Positions 35,223 to 47,125 of a stretch of 64,000 bases of DNA are shown here, in pieces. The notes under the pieces are model-generated. The model saw only the letters and a list, made by a program, of their open reading frames with translations, ran no database searches and was not told where the DNA came from. The DNA comes from Paulownia fortunei (Eukaryota > Streptophyta > Magnoliopsida > Lamiales > Paulowniaceae), in assembly GCA_019321725.1 (NCBI GenBank), contig CM033118.1, positions 12,240,071 to 12,304,070 on the forward strand, written 5' to 3'. Made by a program: the position numbers and the translations under genes. Each line of letters opens with the position of its first letter. Positions within the stretch are counted from its first letter, which is position 1.

Positions 35223-36285
35223 CACACCCATTAGCAATAATGAGTTAGTTTTACCTGCAATAGTAGATGGATGTCTTACATGTCTTATTTGTCTCACTTA
35301 AACGACGAAATTCAATTTTTAAAAAATGAAAAGAACCTATAGTCTAAGTAGGCTAATTTAAAGAATTAAAAAATAATAATTTTTTTAGCTTTTATTGTGC
35401 AAAGGAATGGTTCTCATTGGTCTTAAATTTCGTTTACATGTAAATTGAATGCATTTCTCATTATAGCTGAGTTGGTTAAATAATTCGAAAACATTCTAAG
35501 CTTAATGCATAATATTAATATTTTTAAGAATTAATATTTAATATGCATGTTATATAATATTTCTTATAATTAATGAATAATACTCTAGTTTAATAAATTA
35601 TTTATATTTGTTTTGAAGCCTGAAAAAATGTAAATTATTTTATAAGTATTTATTCGTCATCATACAATAAAAAAAAGTAAAAACCTTTAAATTTATAAAA
35701 TACTAATTTATCATTGTATAGTTATTTGGTCAACCTACTATTAACTTCAAGATTAACCTGTTAAGGTGTTGAGACTTGTATGTTTCGTTTAACTTATATA
35801 TATTCAAGTGTTGCCTATTAATTTTCAATTCAGGAAATAAAGTTTCTGTGAATTTTCCTATTATACAAGAAGTGCAAAGGGGAAGTTTGCCCCAAATTGT
35901 TAAAGAAGACACCTGAGCTTTTCAAAATTTAGTCATCGTAGATTTATTACTAATTAAAGAAATCAAATCAAGAAGTTTGCTTGCTTGGCAATGAATAACT
36001 TTTAAAAAAATACGCAAACCAAACGCCTATGTTTTATTTCTTAATCTTTTCAATCCTAAATACATTCTACACATATTCATGTGTTCAAATGTGGAATTAC
36101 ATAATCAAATCAAATCACCTACTCTAAATACACTCATGAAAATATGAAGATACAAACAATTCCCAGGTTTCTGGACCCTCTTGGACCTTGGAACAAAATA
36201 ACTTGCATTTAGGAGTAATTCTTAGGAAGTACACACTGAGACTTGATAAAATGCTTAGATCTTACTGGAAAAGCCTAGGAAGGAC
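35223..36285. other. Intergenic sequence downstream of the NLR pseudogene
   Basis: AT-rich, with no recognised feature. A minus-strand frame at 35730-35912 has no domain. Confidence 0.4.
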
Positions 36286-36506
36286 CTAGGGTGAAGTAGT
36301 CTTAAGTTGAAATTTTTTGCTCAAGCTCTCTAGTTCCACTTTTTTCTTGAAGCTGTCAAGGTCCGCCTTATCCAAGAACTGAACTCGACTTTGAAGATCA
36401 TCATTCCCGAGACTCTCTTGTTCCTCCAGTATTTTCATTGTTGAAATGGCAGCGGACTCGCTGCAGTAATCCAAGTGTTGGTATTTCTCCACTAACACAA
36501 GGGATC
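36286..36506 (-). pseudogene. C-terminal end of R1-like NLR pseudogene
   Basis: The minus strand reads LVLVEKYQHLDYCSESAAIS followed by MKILEEQESLGNDDLQ and ends at a TGA or TAG at 36286. This resembles the closing segment of R1-like late-blight-type resistance proteins, in which a C-S-E-S-A stretch follows the last leucine-rich repeat. The companion repeats lie at 39914-40620 on the same strand. The two parts are separated by Copia-5, whose target duplication joins them. Confidence 0.7.
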
Positions 36507-36511
36507 TTGTC

Positions 36512-36964
36512 TGTTGGAAATTGAATTGGATTTAGGTATCTTCACCAAATTGACATTTATATTTAATTTGAATGTTTTCACAATTTAAGTGAAATTAAAT
36601 TTTTTAATTAGATTTATATTCTTCATTGAGTAGGAATATATCTCTTGTATCCATCCAACGAAATATGAGTGAACGTAGTTCTCTTAATATACTCTCTCTA
36701 TAATTATATCAATTTTTTTTCTTTCTCAGTCTTTTCTTGGAGCATTACTATAGATATCCAAGGATTTGAGGTGTGTAATTCAATGAATAACTCTAGTAGT
36801 TATTTACCACCAACGAGAAAGATATGTTCATGGTTTAATTAAAAGGAGGTTGTAGACGAGTTTAATTCAAGATACGTGGATTGAAAATCTACTGCGTATG
36901 ATAAAACCCGATCATCTTATATTTATATGAATATGTGATTCATATTATTGTTAACTTACTAATA
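36512..36964 (+). repeat. Copia-5 left LTR
   Basis: Starts TG, ends AATA where the right copy ends AACA. The primer binding site lies one base beyond. Confidence 0.8.
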
Positions 36965-37086
36965 GTGGTATCATAGCCAACCCCCGGGTACTATTAGTAT
37001 GTTCGGTCCGACTGGATATATATTGGGGGTGGTTCTGAATTGTGAAGGAATGCGACGAGGACGTCGAATGTCCAACAGGGGGTGAT

Positions 37087-37268
37087 TGTAATATCCTACA
37101 TTGGTTGTGGGATATTTGAGTGGTTTATAAGTGGGCATAATAGACTCTTCTAGCAGCTTGAATTAATTATTTTTGTAAAGCGATGACGAGTACGAATTAA
37201 TTACTAGCGAAACTCGTTGTATCAGGTCTCGATTTTGGGTCCTTACCTAGTGGGCTTGGGGCTTGACA
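37087..37268 (+). mobile_element. Small TRIM-like LTR (182 bases)
   Basis: TGTAATATCCTACATTGGTT opens and GGGCTTGACA closes a TG...CA unit. A purine tract (CAGGGGGTGAT) stands just before it and a primer-binding-like ATGCTATCAAAGTGG just after, so it has both internal borders, as in head-to-tail TRIM arrays. No second copy was found in the window. Confidence 0.55.
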
Positions 37269-37644
37269 AATGCTATCAAAGTGGTTTGAGTTGTTAAAAT
37301 TTGGCAAAAAATAACTACGTGGTTTGAAAAAATATTTAATTTTAGTTTGAGACCCGTTTCCTTTTGGACTCAAAATTGAACCTGTTTTGAGATTTTTATG
37401 CTATGTTGTAGAGATGAAAAGAGGTTTGAAACAATATAAAATTCATAAAAAAATGGACTTAAAATGAACGAGATACGAATTTTTAAAGTTTTTGACCGAA
37501 AATTAATTTCTTGCGCTGAAAAATCCATTTGATCATCGAAAGTGTCGGGGAAGACGCTGGCGTACTGACATGGTGCTCTGGCTGATGTGGCATATGCCCA
37601 AAATGCCCACATGTGCTGCTGAAGATAAAACAGTAAGTTGTTTC

Positions 37645-37711
37645 TGGTGGGACTTGAACCCTAGTCCTAAGGGTTTGACATGAAATAGCCAACCACTTAA
37701 ACTATTGATGC
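37645..37711 (-). other. tRNA-like A and B boxes, possible SINE or tRNA relic
   Basis: On the minus strand TAGTTTAAGTGG (37704-37693) resembles a polymerase III A box and GGTTCAAGTCC (37660-37650) a B box, about 33 bases apart. The arms do not fold into a convincing tRNA cloverleaf, so a functional tRNA is unlikely. A tRNA-derived SINE head or part of a longer transposon is possible; no poly-A or T tail could be tied to it. Confidence 0.3.
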
Positions 37712-39589
37712 TATATGTCATGTTGATAATTAATTTATAAGTCTGCCAAGTGGGCAGAATGTCACATTCATCAATTGATTTTTTTTGGCCTAGCAAAGTT
37801 TTTTTCCCTTCCTTTTTGATTGGATAGAAATTAGAACAACTTTATAGGCTTAAGAAAAATATCATTTTATTGCATTTCTTTTTGGCTATGCAATTTAATG
37901 AAAGAATATTTGTAAGTATGAATCGACTAATTTGTGTATTAGAGAACATGCAAAATTAATACACATGCAAAAATATTTTTTATGGGTCAAAGTTTTTAGT
38001 GCCAAAATATTTTTTGCGCATTAAAGTGAATGCACAAAAAATATTTTTGTGCATTGGATACATGCAAAAATATTTCTATACATTAGGATGCATGCTTTAT
38101 TAATTATATTTTTTATATAATTATGATGTAATTGAAATTTATTCGATGCGATATGAATTGATATATGTTGTGAATGAATGGACACTAACATTGATTGTTT
38201 ATTACTTTATATCATTGCATATTTTTGTGGGAGATAATTTGTGGCGATAGTGGTAATTCGATATCCCTATTTTTTATTTTTGTTTGGATTGATGTAGTAA
38301 GCTTTGAACTAATGTAAATTTTTTATTATTTTCAATACATGTATTTAGTGGACCATTTTTAGGAGGTCATGTACATCAATTTTAGAGGATATATTTTTGT
38401 TTTACTACCATGGACCAAAATTACCTCGATATGATGCACCAAATGTCAATGTCACCCATATGGGGCTAATATTTTATTATTCATATTGCATATTTGCATT
38501 CATAAAATATGTGTGCACAAATTTATATTTCATTCATGATCAGTAAATTTTTTATTATGTTTTTTTACTCAATGGGAGATGATTACTAGCCTAAGTTGCG
38601 AAATTTTCAATTTCGCTGAATATAAAAGAATAATAAATAATTTATTTGGATCTAAAATAAAATATTAGACCAATACTTATGTTTTTACGCAATTAATTTA
38701 GATATCTTATACCAACTCACTAAGTTTATGGTTTAAGCCAATTAAGCATGAAAATGGACAAATTGTCCAATATTGTTGCGACTTAAATACTGATAATATG
38801 GTAGTGGACTAAGATTTAAAGTTTGTGCTTTAATTTGTTTAAGCTGCAAATACACGATTTTAAGTTGCCAAATATTATCGTGACTTAGGCGTAATATACT
38901 AATAGATCAAGAATCATGTTTGCAATTTAATTTATTTAAGCTGCAAACACGAGAAATTAATAAAAAAAATTGAGCTCTATTTTGTTATATGAGCTTGCTT
39001 ACGATTAAAAAATTCTAGTTGTCCTAAAGTCGTACTAACATCTTTTCGATAATAATCACCTAACTTGAGGATGATTGTTGAGTCAAAAAATGTACAAGTA
39101 ATTGTACTTATCGCTCATGTTGACCAACATAAACCAACTTGGGTTAGTATTGGAAAAGACAAAAGTAGCTTGACAAGAACAAAAGTTAAAACTAGAACCA
39201 TAAATTTGATCCAATGAAGTGACAAGATGTGTCACCTTAGTAATAAATGCAACTAAGCATCAATAAATTTCAAGTGCAATGATGAGATTGGTCACTTTGC
39301 TCGTAATTGTACTGAGATGAATTTTGACTACTTAAAGCTCTGTCATTTATTGATGTTCTCAATTCTCTCATTCGATGGATTGTAGAAGTTGATGAAACTA
39401 ACATGAGATTGGAGATTTAAGCAGACTATTATCTAGTACTGTGCAACCATGTTTGTTTAAATAGTGTACAAGAGGAGGTATTTTGAGTTCACAGTGCTAC
39501 CTCAAGCTCAACAAAAGGTATAAGCTATTTTTAAAGCTTAATAATTGGTTTGAGCTACTCTTTGGGATGTGCAAAAGGCACAAGATTCG
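37712..39589. other. Interior of Copia-5 without coding domains
   Basis: AT-rich with loosely repeated CAAAAATATTTTT phrases at 37965-38080. The only trace of coding sequence is FKCNDEIGHFARNC near 39258-39300 (+), a damaged gag zinc knuckle. The rest appears to be decayed internal sequence. Confidence 0.5.
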
Positions 39590-39913
39590 TTATAATCCAT
39601 TGAATTGATGTACTTCTATTTATAATTCTCTCAATATACTCTCTTTATAATTCTCTCAATTCTTTTTCTCTCTCAGTCTTTTCTTGGAGCATCACCATAT
39701 ATATCTAAGGATTTAAGGTGTGTAATTTAGTGAATAACTCTAATAGTTATTCACCACCAATGAGAAAGTTATGTCCGTAGTTTGATAAAAAAAAAAGATA
39801 GTAGGCGAACTTGATTTGGGATACATGGAACGACAATACGCTGTGTATGGTAAAACCCAATCTACTTATATTTATATGAATATGTGATTCATATTATTGT
39901 TAATTTGCTAACA
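39590..39913 (+). repeat. Copia-5 right LTR (partial)
   Basis: Matches the left LTR from about 36640 to its end. The first 130 or so bases of the LTR are missing or too diverged to see. Confidence 0.7.
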
Positions 39914-41490
39914 TTATCCAAGTTGAACACTCCGTCGTAGATAAGGTTTCTAGGATTAGATGGGAGTTGTCTATAGTCTAGGAAAGGAAATTTCTAGGAA
40001 TTTAAGGCGAAGGAATTCCTACTCAACAAGGTTCCACTTGGCTTCGATGACCAAGTTCATTCTCAATTTGAGACATTCAAGATGCGGCAATGGACCAATT
40101 GTCAAATCTTCCCAATGGAGACGATAATTTGTTAAAAATAACTTCTCGAGCAAACTCGGGAATGTTAGGTTCAACAGCATTTCTCTGAGAATTCATCTTA
40201 GTTTATGAAATAAGCAATTTAGTGATTCAAGTTTATGTAAGCGACCAAGATTGTAGAGACAGTAATATGAGATCGCTCACATTTCTCTAAGAAATCATCA
40301 TAGTTTATATGCAATTTCTTAAGGTTGGGGATTCTCTTACAAACCTCCTCACTCCACCTGAAATTTACTATTTTCAAAAGTGTTTGTAGGTTTCTCAATA
40401 CAAAGTCATCTTGTTGGTCTATGCGGTCACTCAGAAGATCAAGAAGACAAAGTTATCGATCACCAGATGCCTAAGTTATGTCATCTCCTAAATTTTAGAT
40501 GGCGAACAACTCGCTGAGAGGCTCTTCGAATAATTAATATTTGCACATTCTAGTGTAGGGATATTGACGAAGGAAGCTTCAAGATCTAAAGATGTTTGTA
40601 AGCAAGGTACCACAAGTTAACTTACTAATAGCTTCTGGGAAATCTCCATCAGCCACATTCAATACTCTTAACAATCTAAAATGACATCAACCCCCATTGT
40701 ATATTAGGGAACATGCAAGTGATGTTGATTGCAAAGCATGAAAGACTCGAGGGTGATAATACTCCTCTAGAATACTTTCATGAAGTACAATGCTACGCTC
40801 CCTATCTATGCCTCTTGGAATGTCAAGTACACTCATGACACAAAAAAACTTCTATTTCTTAGCTATTATTAAGCACAAGTCTCTTAAAAGATCATGAATG
40901 TTACAAGTTTTAATTTTTCCGTTCAACCCCCACTGATGAACTAAAATAAGATTCCTATCAACGAGATCCTTTGGGTAATCCTCTGCAACCTCTTCCAAGC
41001 TTTAAGTTTTATTTGGTTTTAGAAATCCCTCACCAACCCAAAGTTTGACAAGTAGGGAAACATGAATCTCTTGCTTTTCTGGAAAAATTCCCATGTAAAG
41101 AAAACATAGTTTTAGATGAGCAGGAAAGTGGCTATAACTCAAAGATAAGATATTCAAACAATGCTCATCCTCTCTTGAATTCAAAATTGAGTTTATATCT
41201 TTTGCAATAGTCTCCCAGTATTCGTGTGTCTTATAGGAGAGCAAATATTGCTCTTCAATTTTTGGCCCCTTTAATATATAGGAGGTGATAGAAAATCCAA
41301 GAGACCATCTCTTGGATTTTCGGCCACTTCTCTTATTGGTTGGAGGGTTTTTTGGTTGTTCCAAAAATCTCCAACTCTATCCCTTCATATCTTCCAAAGA
41401 TGTAAAAAAATAACTATCTAATCCCATTAGATAATTTCCAAAAAGCTTACATTCTTCGATCTCCATCCTTTTTCTAACTCTTGTGGTCAT
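39914..41490 (-). pseudogene. R1-like coiled-coil NLR resistance pseudogene (NB-ARC end and LRRs)
   Basis: NLR proteins are intracellular pathogen sensors with a nucleotide-binding NB-ARC domain and leucine-rich repeats. The minus-strand frame 41364-41002 holds HEYWETIAKDINSILNSRED, then CLNILSLSYSHFPAHLKLCF, LYMGIFPEKQEIHVS and KLWVGEGFLKP. This is the winged-helix part of NB-ARC in the R1 group. Further on, about 40900, [11 protein letters not shown] is the MHD position (IHD here). LRR-like sequence follows: CSLIYNGG, RLLRVLNVADGDFPEAISKL, then LFLTNYRLHWEDLTIGPLPH and LECLKLRMNLVIEAKWNLVE around 40040-40180. Stops occur at about 40850, 40690 and in the last repeats. At the other end (41490-41380) an open MEIEECKLFGNYLMGLDSYF lacks any P-loop, so the front of NB-ARC is deleted. 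Copia-A abuts at 41491 and Copia-5 splits off the C-terminus. Confidence 0.85.
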
Positions 41491-42470
41491 ATCTAATTGG
41501 GCTTCTAATTAGTTAATCTCTATTAATTCGATCGATATTAACTCCTTAATTTTAAAAATCTCACAAGTTATGGGAAACACCTAAGCTATCAAGTCTTAGG
41601 TGAATCAACGAGTAAACCTATTTCAATTATGAGTACCATACACGTAAGATCCTACTTTGAATAATCTTCCAATTGAGTCTAGGACATGAATTATAAGTCA
41701 AAACCATAATTGACTCAATATCTATGATTCCATTTCAAGTTGCAATGACTCATGATGAATCATTAGAAAACTCTCGTCTAACACTCATCCTGCCTTGGTC
41801 AGAGACTTCTGAGTCATGAACTATGAAAACATAGGAGATATACTTATTCTACAAGACAAATGATGAATCATTTGTTGGTCACTCATTAACCTCCATACAT
41901 GTCAATGTAATATCCAACATACCCTCTTTGTGATTGTCAGACAATTAGAAGATACATCAAAATAGAACACAATATGCACAAGGCTACCATGGTGCCTTAA
42001 GTCTAAGGACTAATCGTGTACTATCGAAATATGGAAATTCTTACTTTGATAGACAAAATATCCAACTAAGAATTTCCAGTGGGCCTGTTCGTGTACTTAT
42101 TCTCTAACAAGCACCGGCATACATACACTAGCATTACTATATCGATGTCCATGGAGAGAGACATCCTCCTCATGCGATCATGCATTGTATGTGGGAGTTT
42201 ATTAGGATATTCGATGTCTTATCTCAAGAAGGCCTTGACTCAGAATAAATTTAAGACCAAAGCTATATAGGCATATTCCATGATCACTATCATATGCGGA
42301 CCATGTCCCATCGTTTAGTTTGGTTTAGGGACTTTATCTAATTTCTATTACCCAATTAAATATAAAGAAAATTGCCTATTTTATTAATATGATTCGAAAA
42401 AGATTGTTTTTATAAATATAAGAGTATAAAAGATGCCAGTATAATTAGCGTGCCAGACACTACTCTAACA
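41491..42470 (-). mobile_element. Copia-A 3' LTR, truncated, minus
   Basis: On the minus strand the LTR starts TGTTAGAGTAGTGTCTGG at 42470. It follows the Copia-B LTR until about 41491 (TAATTGGGCTTC), where NLR pseudogene sequence begins. About half of the LTR and the expected target duplication are missing, so a deletion joined LTR and resistance gene. Confidence 0.8.
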
Positions 42471-42825
42471 ATCTTCCACTTGCCCTAGTGACAATTGTCC
42501 ATGTACTTCAAGTCCATCTTCTCAAGATGTTCCTCTAATACCTTCTCCACTAAGGGTTTAGTTAGTGCGTCTGCTATATTTTGTGATGCAATTAAAGATA
42601 AAGAAAATTGCCTATTTTATTAATATGATTTGAAAAGATTATTTTTACAAATACAAGAGTATAAAAGACGTCTAGTCTAATTGGCGTGTCGGGCACTACT
42701 CTAACAATCTCCTACTTGTCCTAGTGCTAATTGCCTATGTACTTTAGGCCCATATTCTCAAGATGTTCCTTGATTATCTCTACTAGGGGTTTAGTCAGTA
42801 CGTCTGCTATATTTTTTGTCGAAGC
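42354..42825. repeat. 236-base tandem duplication across the LTR/internal border of Copia-A
   Basis: Copy one is 42354-42589 and copy two is 42590-42825. Both begin AATTAAAKATAAAGAAAATT and contain the LTR start, the purine tract complement (CCACTTGCCCTAGTGACAAT in copy one) and the first internal bases. Equivalent landmarks are exactly 236 bases apart (42470 and 42706). Scattered differences show the duplication is old. Confidence 0.9.
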
Positions 42826-42829
42826 GATT

Positions 42830-43195
42830 CTATCCACTATAACGTCGCATCTATCAATGATCTCTCTAATTAGGTGGTATCTCCTCTTAATATGTTTGAA
42901 TCATTAATAAGATATTGGTTCTTTTGCTTATGTAATAGCTCCATTGTTATCAAGTATATCAATACCGAATCAACAACGGATAGAACATTACCTAACTCTT
43001 GGATGAAGTTCGTTATCCAAACAACTTTTGTTGTTGCATTACATGTAATAATATATTTAGCATCGGTAGTGGAATCCGCAGTCGTCTCTTACATGAAACT
43101 TTTCCAGCTGACTGCACCAACATTTATGGTGAATATGTATTCGGACATAGACTTTAAGTTATCCATATCATACTGAAAACTAGAATCAGTATAGC
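42830..43195 (-). pseudogene. Copia-A RNase H remnant
   Basis: The minus strand shows the same RNase H stretch as Copia-1: near 43060-43100 DSTTDAKYIITC-like sequence, and at about 42930 the Y-x-D-N-x-G-A-I region. The CDN of the family is damaged by a stop. It has the expected place between LTR border and reverse transcriptase. Confidence 0.7.
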
Positions 43196-43199
43196 CTTC

Positions 43200-44160
43200 T
43201 AGTTTCAATTCTCAAGAGCCGTATATAAGAAAGATATCATTAGTTCTTCTCAAGTACTTGAGGATCATCTTTATAGTCTTCTAGTGTTCCTCACTTGGAT
43301 TGAATTGATATCTACTTATGATACTTAGAGCATATGTGACATCATGCCTCATACATAGCATTCTATACTTTATGCTTCCAATAACAAATGCATAAGGTAT
43401 GCGACTCATTATTTCTCTCTCCTTAGGAGTCTTTGGAGACATAGCCTTTGAGAGAAAAATGCCATGACTCTATGGCAAGAATCCTTGTTTAGACTCCTCA
43501 ACGCTAAACCTCTTTAGTATTTTGTCTATATAAGTTGATTGGAATAGTCTGATTATCCTTCTATAGTCTAATCATCCTTGTAGACGTATCTCTATAGATC
43601 TTTATTCCCAGAATAAATGATACTTCTCCCAAATCCTTCATAGAGAACTGGTTAGACAACCAAGTCTTGGTTGACTGCAACATCCCTACATCATTCCCAA
43701 TGAGTAGGATGTCATCAACATACATCACAATAAATATTACTGCACTCTTACTAACCTTCTTGTAGACACAAGACTCATCCGGGTTCTTGTGTAAATCAAA
43801 TGATTTGATTGCTTCATCAAATTGGATGTTCCAGCTTCGAAAAGTCAACTTGAGTCCATAAATTGATCTCTAGAGCTTGTAAATCTTTTACTCTCTCTCT
43901 CTAGATATAAAGCCTTCTAGCTGCCTCATATAGATATCTTCCCTAATATTTCCATTAAGGAAAGTGGTCATCATATCCATATGCCATATCTCATAATCAT
44001 AATATGTTGATATGTCCAGAAGTATCCGAATGGTTTTAAGCATCGCCACTAGTGAAAAGGTTTCCACATAATCAATTTCTTGCTTTGGAGTATAACTCTT
44101 AGCGACTAGTCGTGCTTTATAGGTCACTACCTCTACATTTACTCCAAGTTTCCACTTATA
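43200..44160 (-). pseudogene. Copia-A reverse transcriptase remnant, YVDD retained
   Basis: The frame 43888-44127 gives TYKARLVAKSYTPKQEIDYV, ETFSLVAMLKTIRILLDIS and DMMTTFLNGNIREDIYMRQL. The frame 43561-43848 gives SWNIQFDEAIKSFDLHKNPD, then VIFIVMYVDDILLIGNDVGM and LSNQFSMKDLGEVSFILGIK. The catalytic YVDD is intact. The family's first catalytic Asp (Q-M-D-V-K-T-A-F-L-N-G, here H-M-D-M-M-T-T-F) is also kept. A break near 43850-43887 and a stop after the second piece inactivate the copy. Confidence 0.88.
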
Positions 44161-44229
44161 GAACCATCTACAGCCAATGAGATCTATTCCCTATGGTGAG
44201 TCCACCAAAGTCTATACCTTGTTAGAGTA

Positions 44230-45227
44230 CATGGAGTTCATCTCGGATGGCATAGCATTTTGCCAGCTTCCCTAGTTGATGTCAAACATTGCCTCTCCAT
44301 AACTCCTTGGATTACTATCCAGGGGAGATTTTTTTTATTATTCTCTAACAAAAAGCTATACCTCTCATGTGGGTTTGATATCCATTTAGATCTCCTAGGA
44401 GGTTATGTGTTTGAAGGCCTAGCCTCAGCTGGTTGGCCCATTACTGTGTCTATTGGGAGGTTTTGTAGTTCTTGAATTTCTTCAAGTTCCATGACTTTTC
44501 CATTTCTATCCAATAGAAACTTCTCCTCTAAGAAGATGGCATTCCTTGAAGCAAACACCCTTTATTTCGAGGAGTCAAAGAAATAGTATCTAATGGATTC
44601 CTTTCGATACCCCACGAACTTACATAAACCAGATCTCATATCTAATTTATATCATACTTGTTGCTTCACGTAAGCAACACACCCCCATACCCTAAGGAAA
44701 TTTTAAGAGGGTAGTCTCCACACTATCTCACATGGTATTTTGGGCATCGACTTTGATGGTACTATATTTAATAGATATGATGTCGTTTCTAGAGCATAGC
44801 CCTAGAATAAAAAAGAAAGTCCAATGAGATTCACCATCGATCGAATCATGTCTAACAAGGTTTAATTCCTATGCTTCACAATCCCGTTGAGTTGAGGAGT
44901 AGCATGAGGGATCCACTGGGAGAGAATCCCATTCTCTTTTAGATAATCAATAAACTCTATGCTCAAGTATTCACCTCTTCGATCTGATCAAAGAGCTTTG
45001 ATACTTAGCCCAATCTGTTTCTCCACTTCGTATCTGAATTTTTTGAACTTTTCAAAGGCTTCAGATTTGTACTTGAAAAAGTACACATAACCATACCTTG
45101 AATAATTATATGAAAAGGTTATGAAGTAGTGATAGTTCCCACGAACACTAACACTTAATGACCCATATACATTTGAATGGATCAAATCCATTAGGTTTTT
45201 AGCTCCCTCAACTTGTCCCACAATCAA
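44230..45227 (-). pseudogene. Copia-A integrase, N-terminus deleted
   Basis: The frame 44988-45227 reads IVGQVEGAKNLMDLIHSNVY, then GNYHYFITFSYNYSRYGYVY and FFKYKSEAFEKFKKFRYEVE. This is the integrase core start; the family has H-T-D-V-C/Y-G-P with Asp as the first acidic residue, and here it is Asn. The sequence jumps directly into LTR sequence at 45228, so the zinc finger, gag, protease and leader are gone. Confidence 0.8.
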
Positions 45228-46435
45228 TCTAATTAAATATTTAAGCCTAAATTTAATTATTTAATTTTATCTAGCCCACCTAATCAAATTAGGCCCAATT
45301 AAATAATCCAATTATTTAATTGAGTAAATTAATTTAATAATTACATTAATTTAGGGTCTACACAATTAATTGATCCAATCAAATAATTATTTCACTTAAA
45401 TTTGGGTTTCATAATCTTAATAAGTCCAACTAAATAATCTAATTATTTAATTAAATAATTAATTCAACTCAGTAAATTAATTTAAGCCTCAATTTATTAA
45501 TCTCCATTAATTAATTGGATCCAACACCTGAGATCCAATCCTAAGTTAGAAATCTTCCATCACAAATTGTGTGTAACCTTTTAGGCTCACAACTAAGGTA
45601 GCAGTGGGCTTTCAACATTTGCAACTTATGAATAATAATTATTCTAATTAATTAATTCAATTAATTAATTTGTTAGAAATAAAATCCTCACTTTCAAGAA
45701 CCTCACAAGTCATGGAAAATACCTAACAAGTATATCATGACACCTAATCTTAGGTGAATTAGTGAATTAACCTTTTTAATTACGAGTACTATACACATAA
45801 GGTCCTTCTGTTAACTAATCTCTAGAATGAGTTTAGGGCATGGGTTATAAGTCAAAACCTTAATTAACTAAATATCTATGATTCTATTTCAAGCTGCCCT
45901 GACTCATGATAAATTGTTAGAAAACTTGTCTAACACCTATCTTGTCTTGGCCAAAGACTTATGAGTAATGAACTATGAAAACATACGAGATACACTTGTT
46001 TTGCCAGATAAGTGATAGATCCTTTGTTAGCCACTCATTAACCTCCATACATGTCAATGTAATATCCAACGTACCACCTTTGTGATTATCAGATAATCAG
46101 AATATATATCAAAAAAGAACATGACATGCACAAGGCTTCATGGTGCCTTAAGTCCAAGGACTAATCTCGTAACATGAAAATTCTTAATTTGACAGATAAA
46201 GTCTCCAACTAAAAATTTCCAGCAGGCCTGTTCAGTGTACTTATTCTCTAACAAGCACCCATATGTATGAACTAGTGTCACTATGTCAATGTCCTTGAAG
46301 TGAAACATCCTCCTCATGCGAGCATGCATAGTATGCAGAAGTCTATCGGGCTATTTGATTTCCCATATCAAGGAGGCCTTGATTTAGAATAAATTTAAGA
46401 CCAAAGCCATAAAAGCATATTCCATTATCGCAATC
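45228..46435 (-). mobile_element. Copia-A 5' LTR, left part (interrupted)
   Basis: This is LTR sequence in minus orientation, joined on the left to integrase. It runs up to TATTCCATTATCG and CAATC at 46435, where the solo LTR begins. The missing start of this LTR resumes at 58660. Confidence 0.8.
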
Positions 46436-47034
46436 TATAATACTCAAGTCTCACACTACTCACTTGGCCAATATGATTCATGCACTACATGCTACTTATA
46501 TGCTAATTTGCATTAACATCTACATCGCATCTTTTATAGCATTCTTAATCATTATACCTCTAATGCTATCACTTGATGTTAGTGGTTGAGATCCTATAAC
46601 CTAATTATGTAATTCTATATTTAGATAAGATAAATAATAGATTGATTAATATAGTGGATATTCATAGGTTATATGTTATAATTTAGAAGTGTTAAATGTG
46701 TCACTAATAAGTTTATACGATTCGATTCAAATTGATCGAGGTGTTTTAAAGGTATACATCCATAGATTAACATAATTGGGATATCAGATATGATATAGTG
46801 TGATTTAAGTGTCATAACACAAGGTTTATATGTGCATGTGATTTTAGAAAATGAAAATTAGACAATCATTTAACAATCGGATGTTGATCAGTATGGAAAT
46901 CGAATGAACGATTAAGAAATTAGGGCATAATGTATTATCCGATCATGTGGAAATTGAAGTAGGTTGTACATAGATAAATAAGTAATGAGAAACACTAGAT
47001 TAGGGCTGCATAATGTGTGAATAACATCATATTT

Positions 47035-47125
47035 GAATCACCACTTGACACCTCAAGCTGTGCCATCTCAAGCTTTGCCATCTTAAGCTTTGCCACCTCA
47101 AGCTTTCACCTCAACCTTTCTTCAT
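47035..47125 (+). repeat. Short tandem repeat of GCCACCTCAAGCTTT units
   Basis: About five imperfect copies of a 15-17 base unit (CACCTCAAGCTGTGCC, ATCTCAAGCTTTGCC, ATCTTAAGCTTTGCC and so on) lie inside the solo LTR. Confidence 0.75.

Larger units (their letters stand above)
36512..39913 (+). mobile_element. Copia-5, + strand deletion derivative inserted in the NLR pseudogene
   Basis: The left LTR starts TGTTGGAAATTGAATTGG at 36512 and ends at 36964. The primer binding site TGGTATCATAGCC follows at 36966. The right LTR copy (about 39590-39913) matches the 3' two thirds of the left one, with shared TTCTCTCAGTCTTTTCTTGG-like and ATATGAATATGTGATTCATA stretches. The flanks TTGTC (36507-36511) and TTATC (39914-39918) are a 5-base target duplication with one change. 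Inside, only a zinc-knuckle trace is seen (GHFARNC near 39290, + strand); pol is absent. A small TRIM-like LTR is nested at 37087. Confidence 0.8.

Noticed and set aside
37645..37711. A functional tRNA gene
   Set aside because: Only the two box motifs fit; acceptor and T stems do not pair well.
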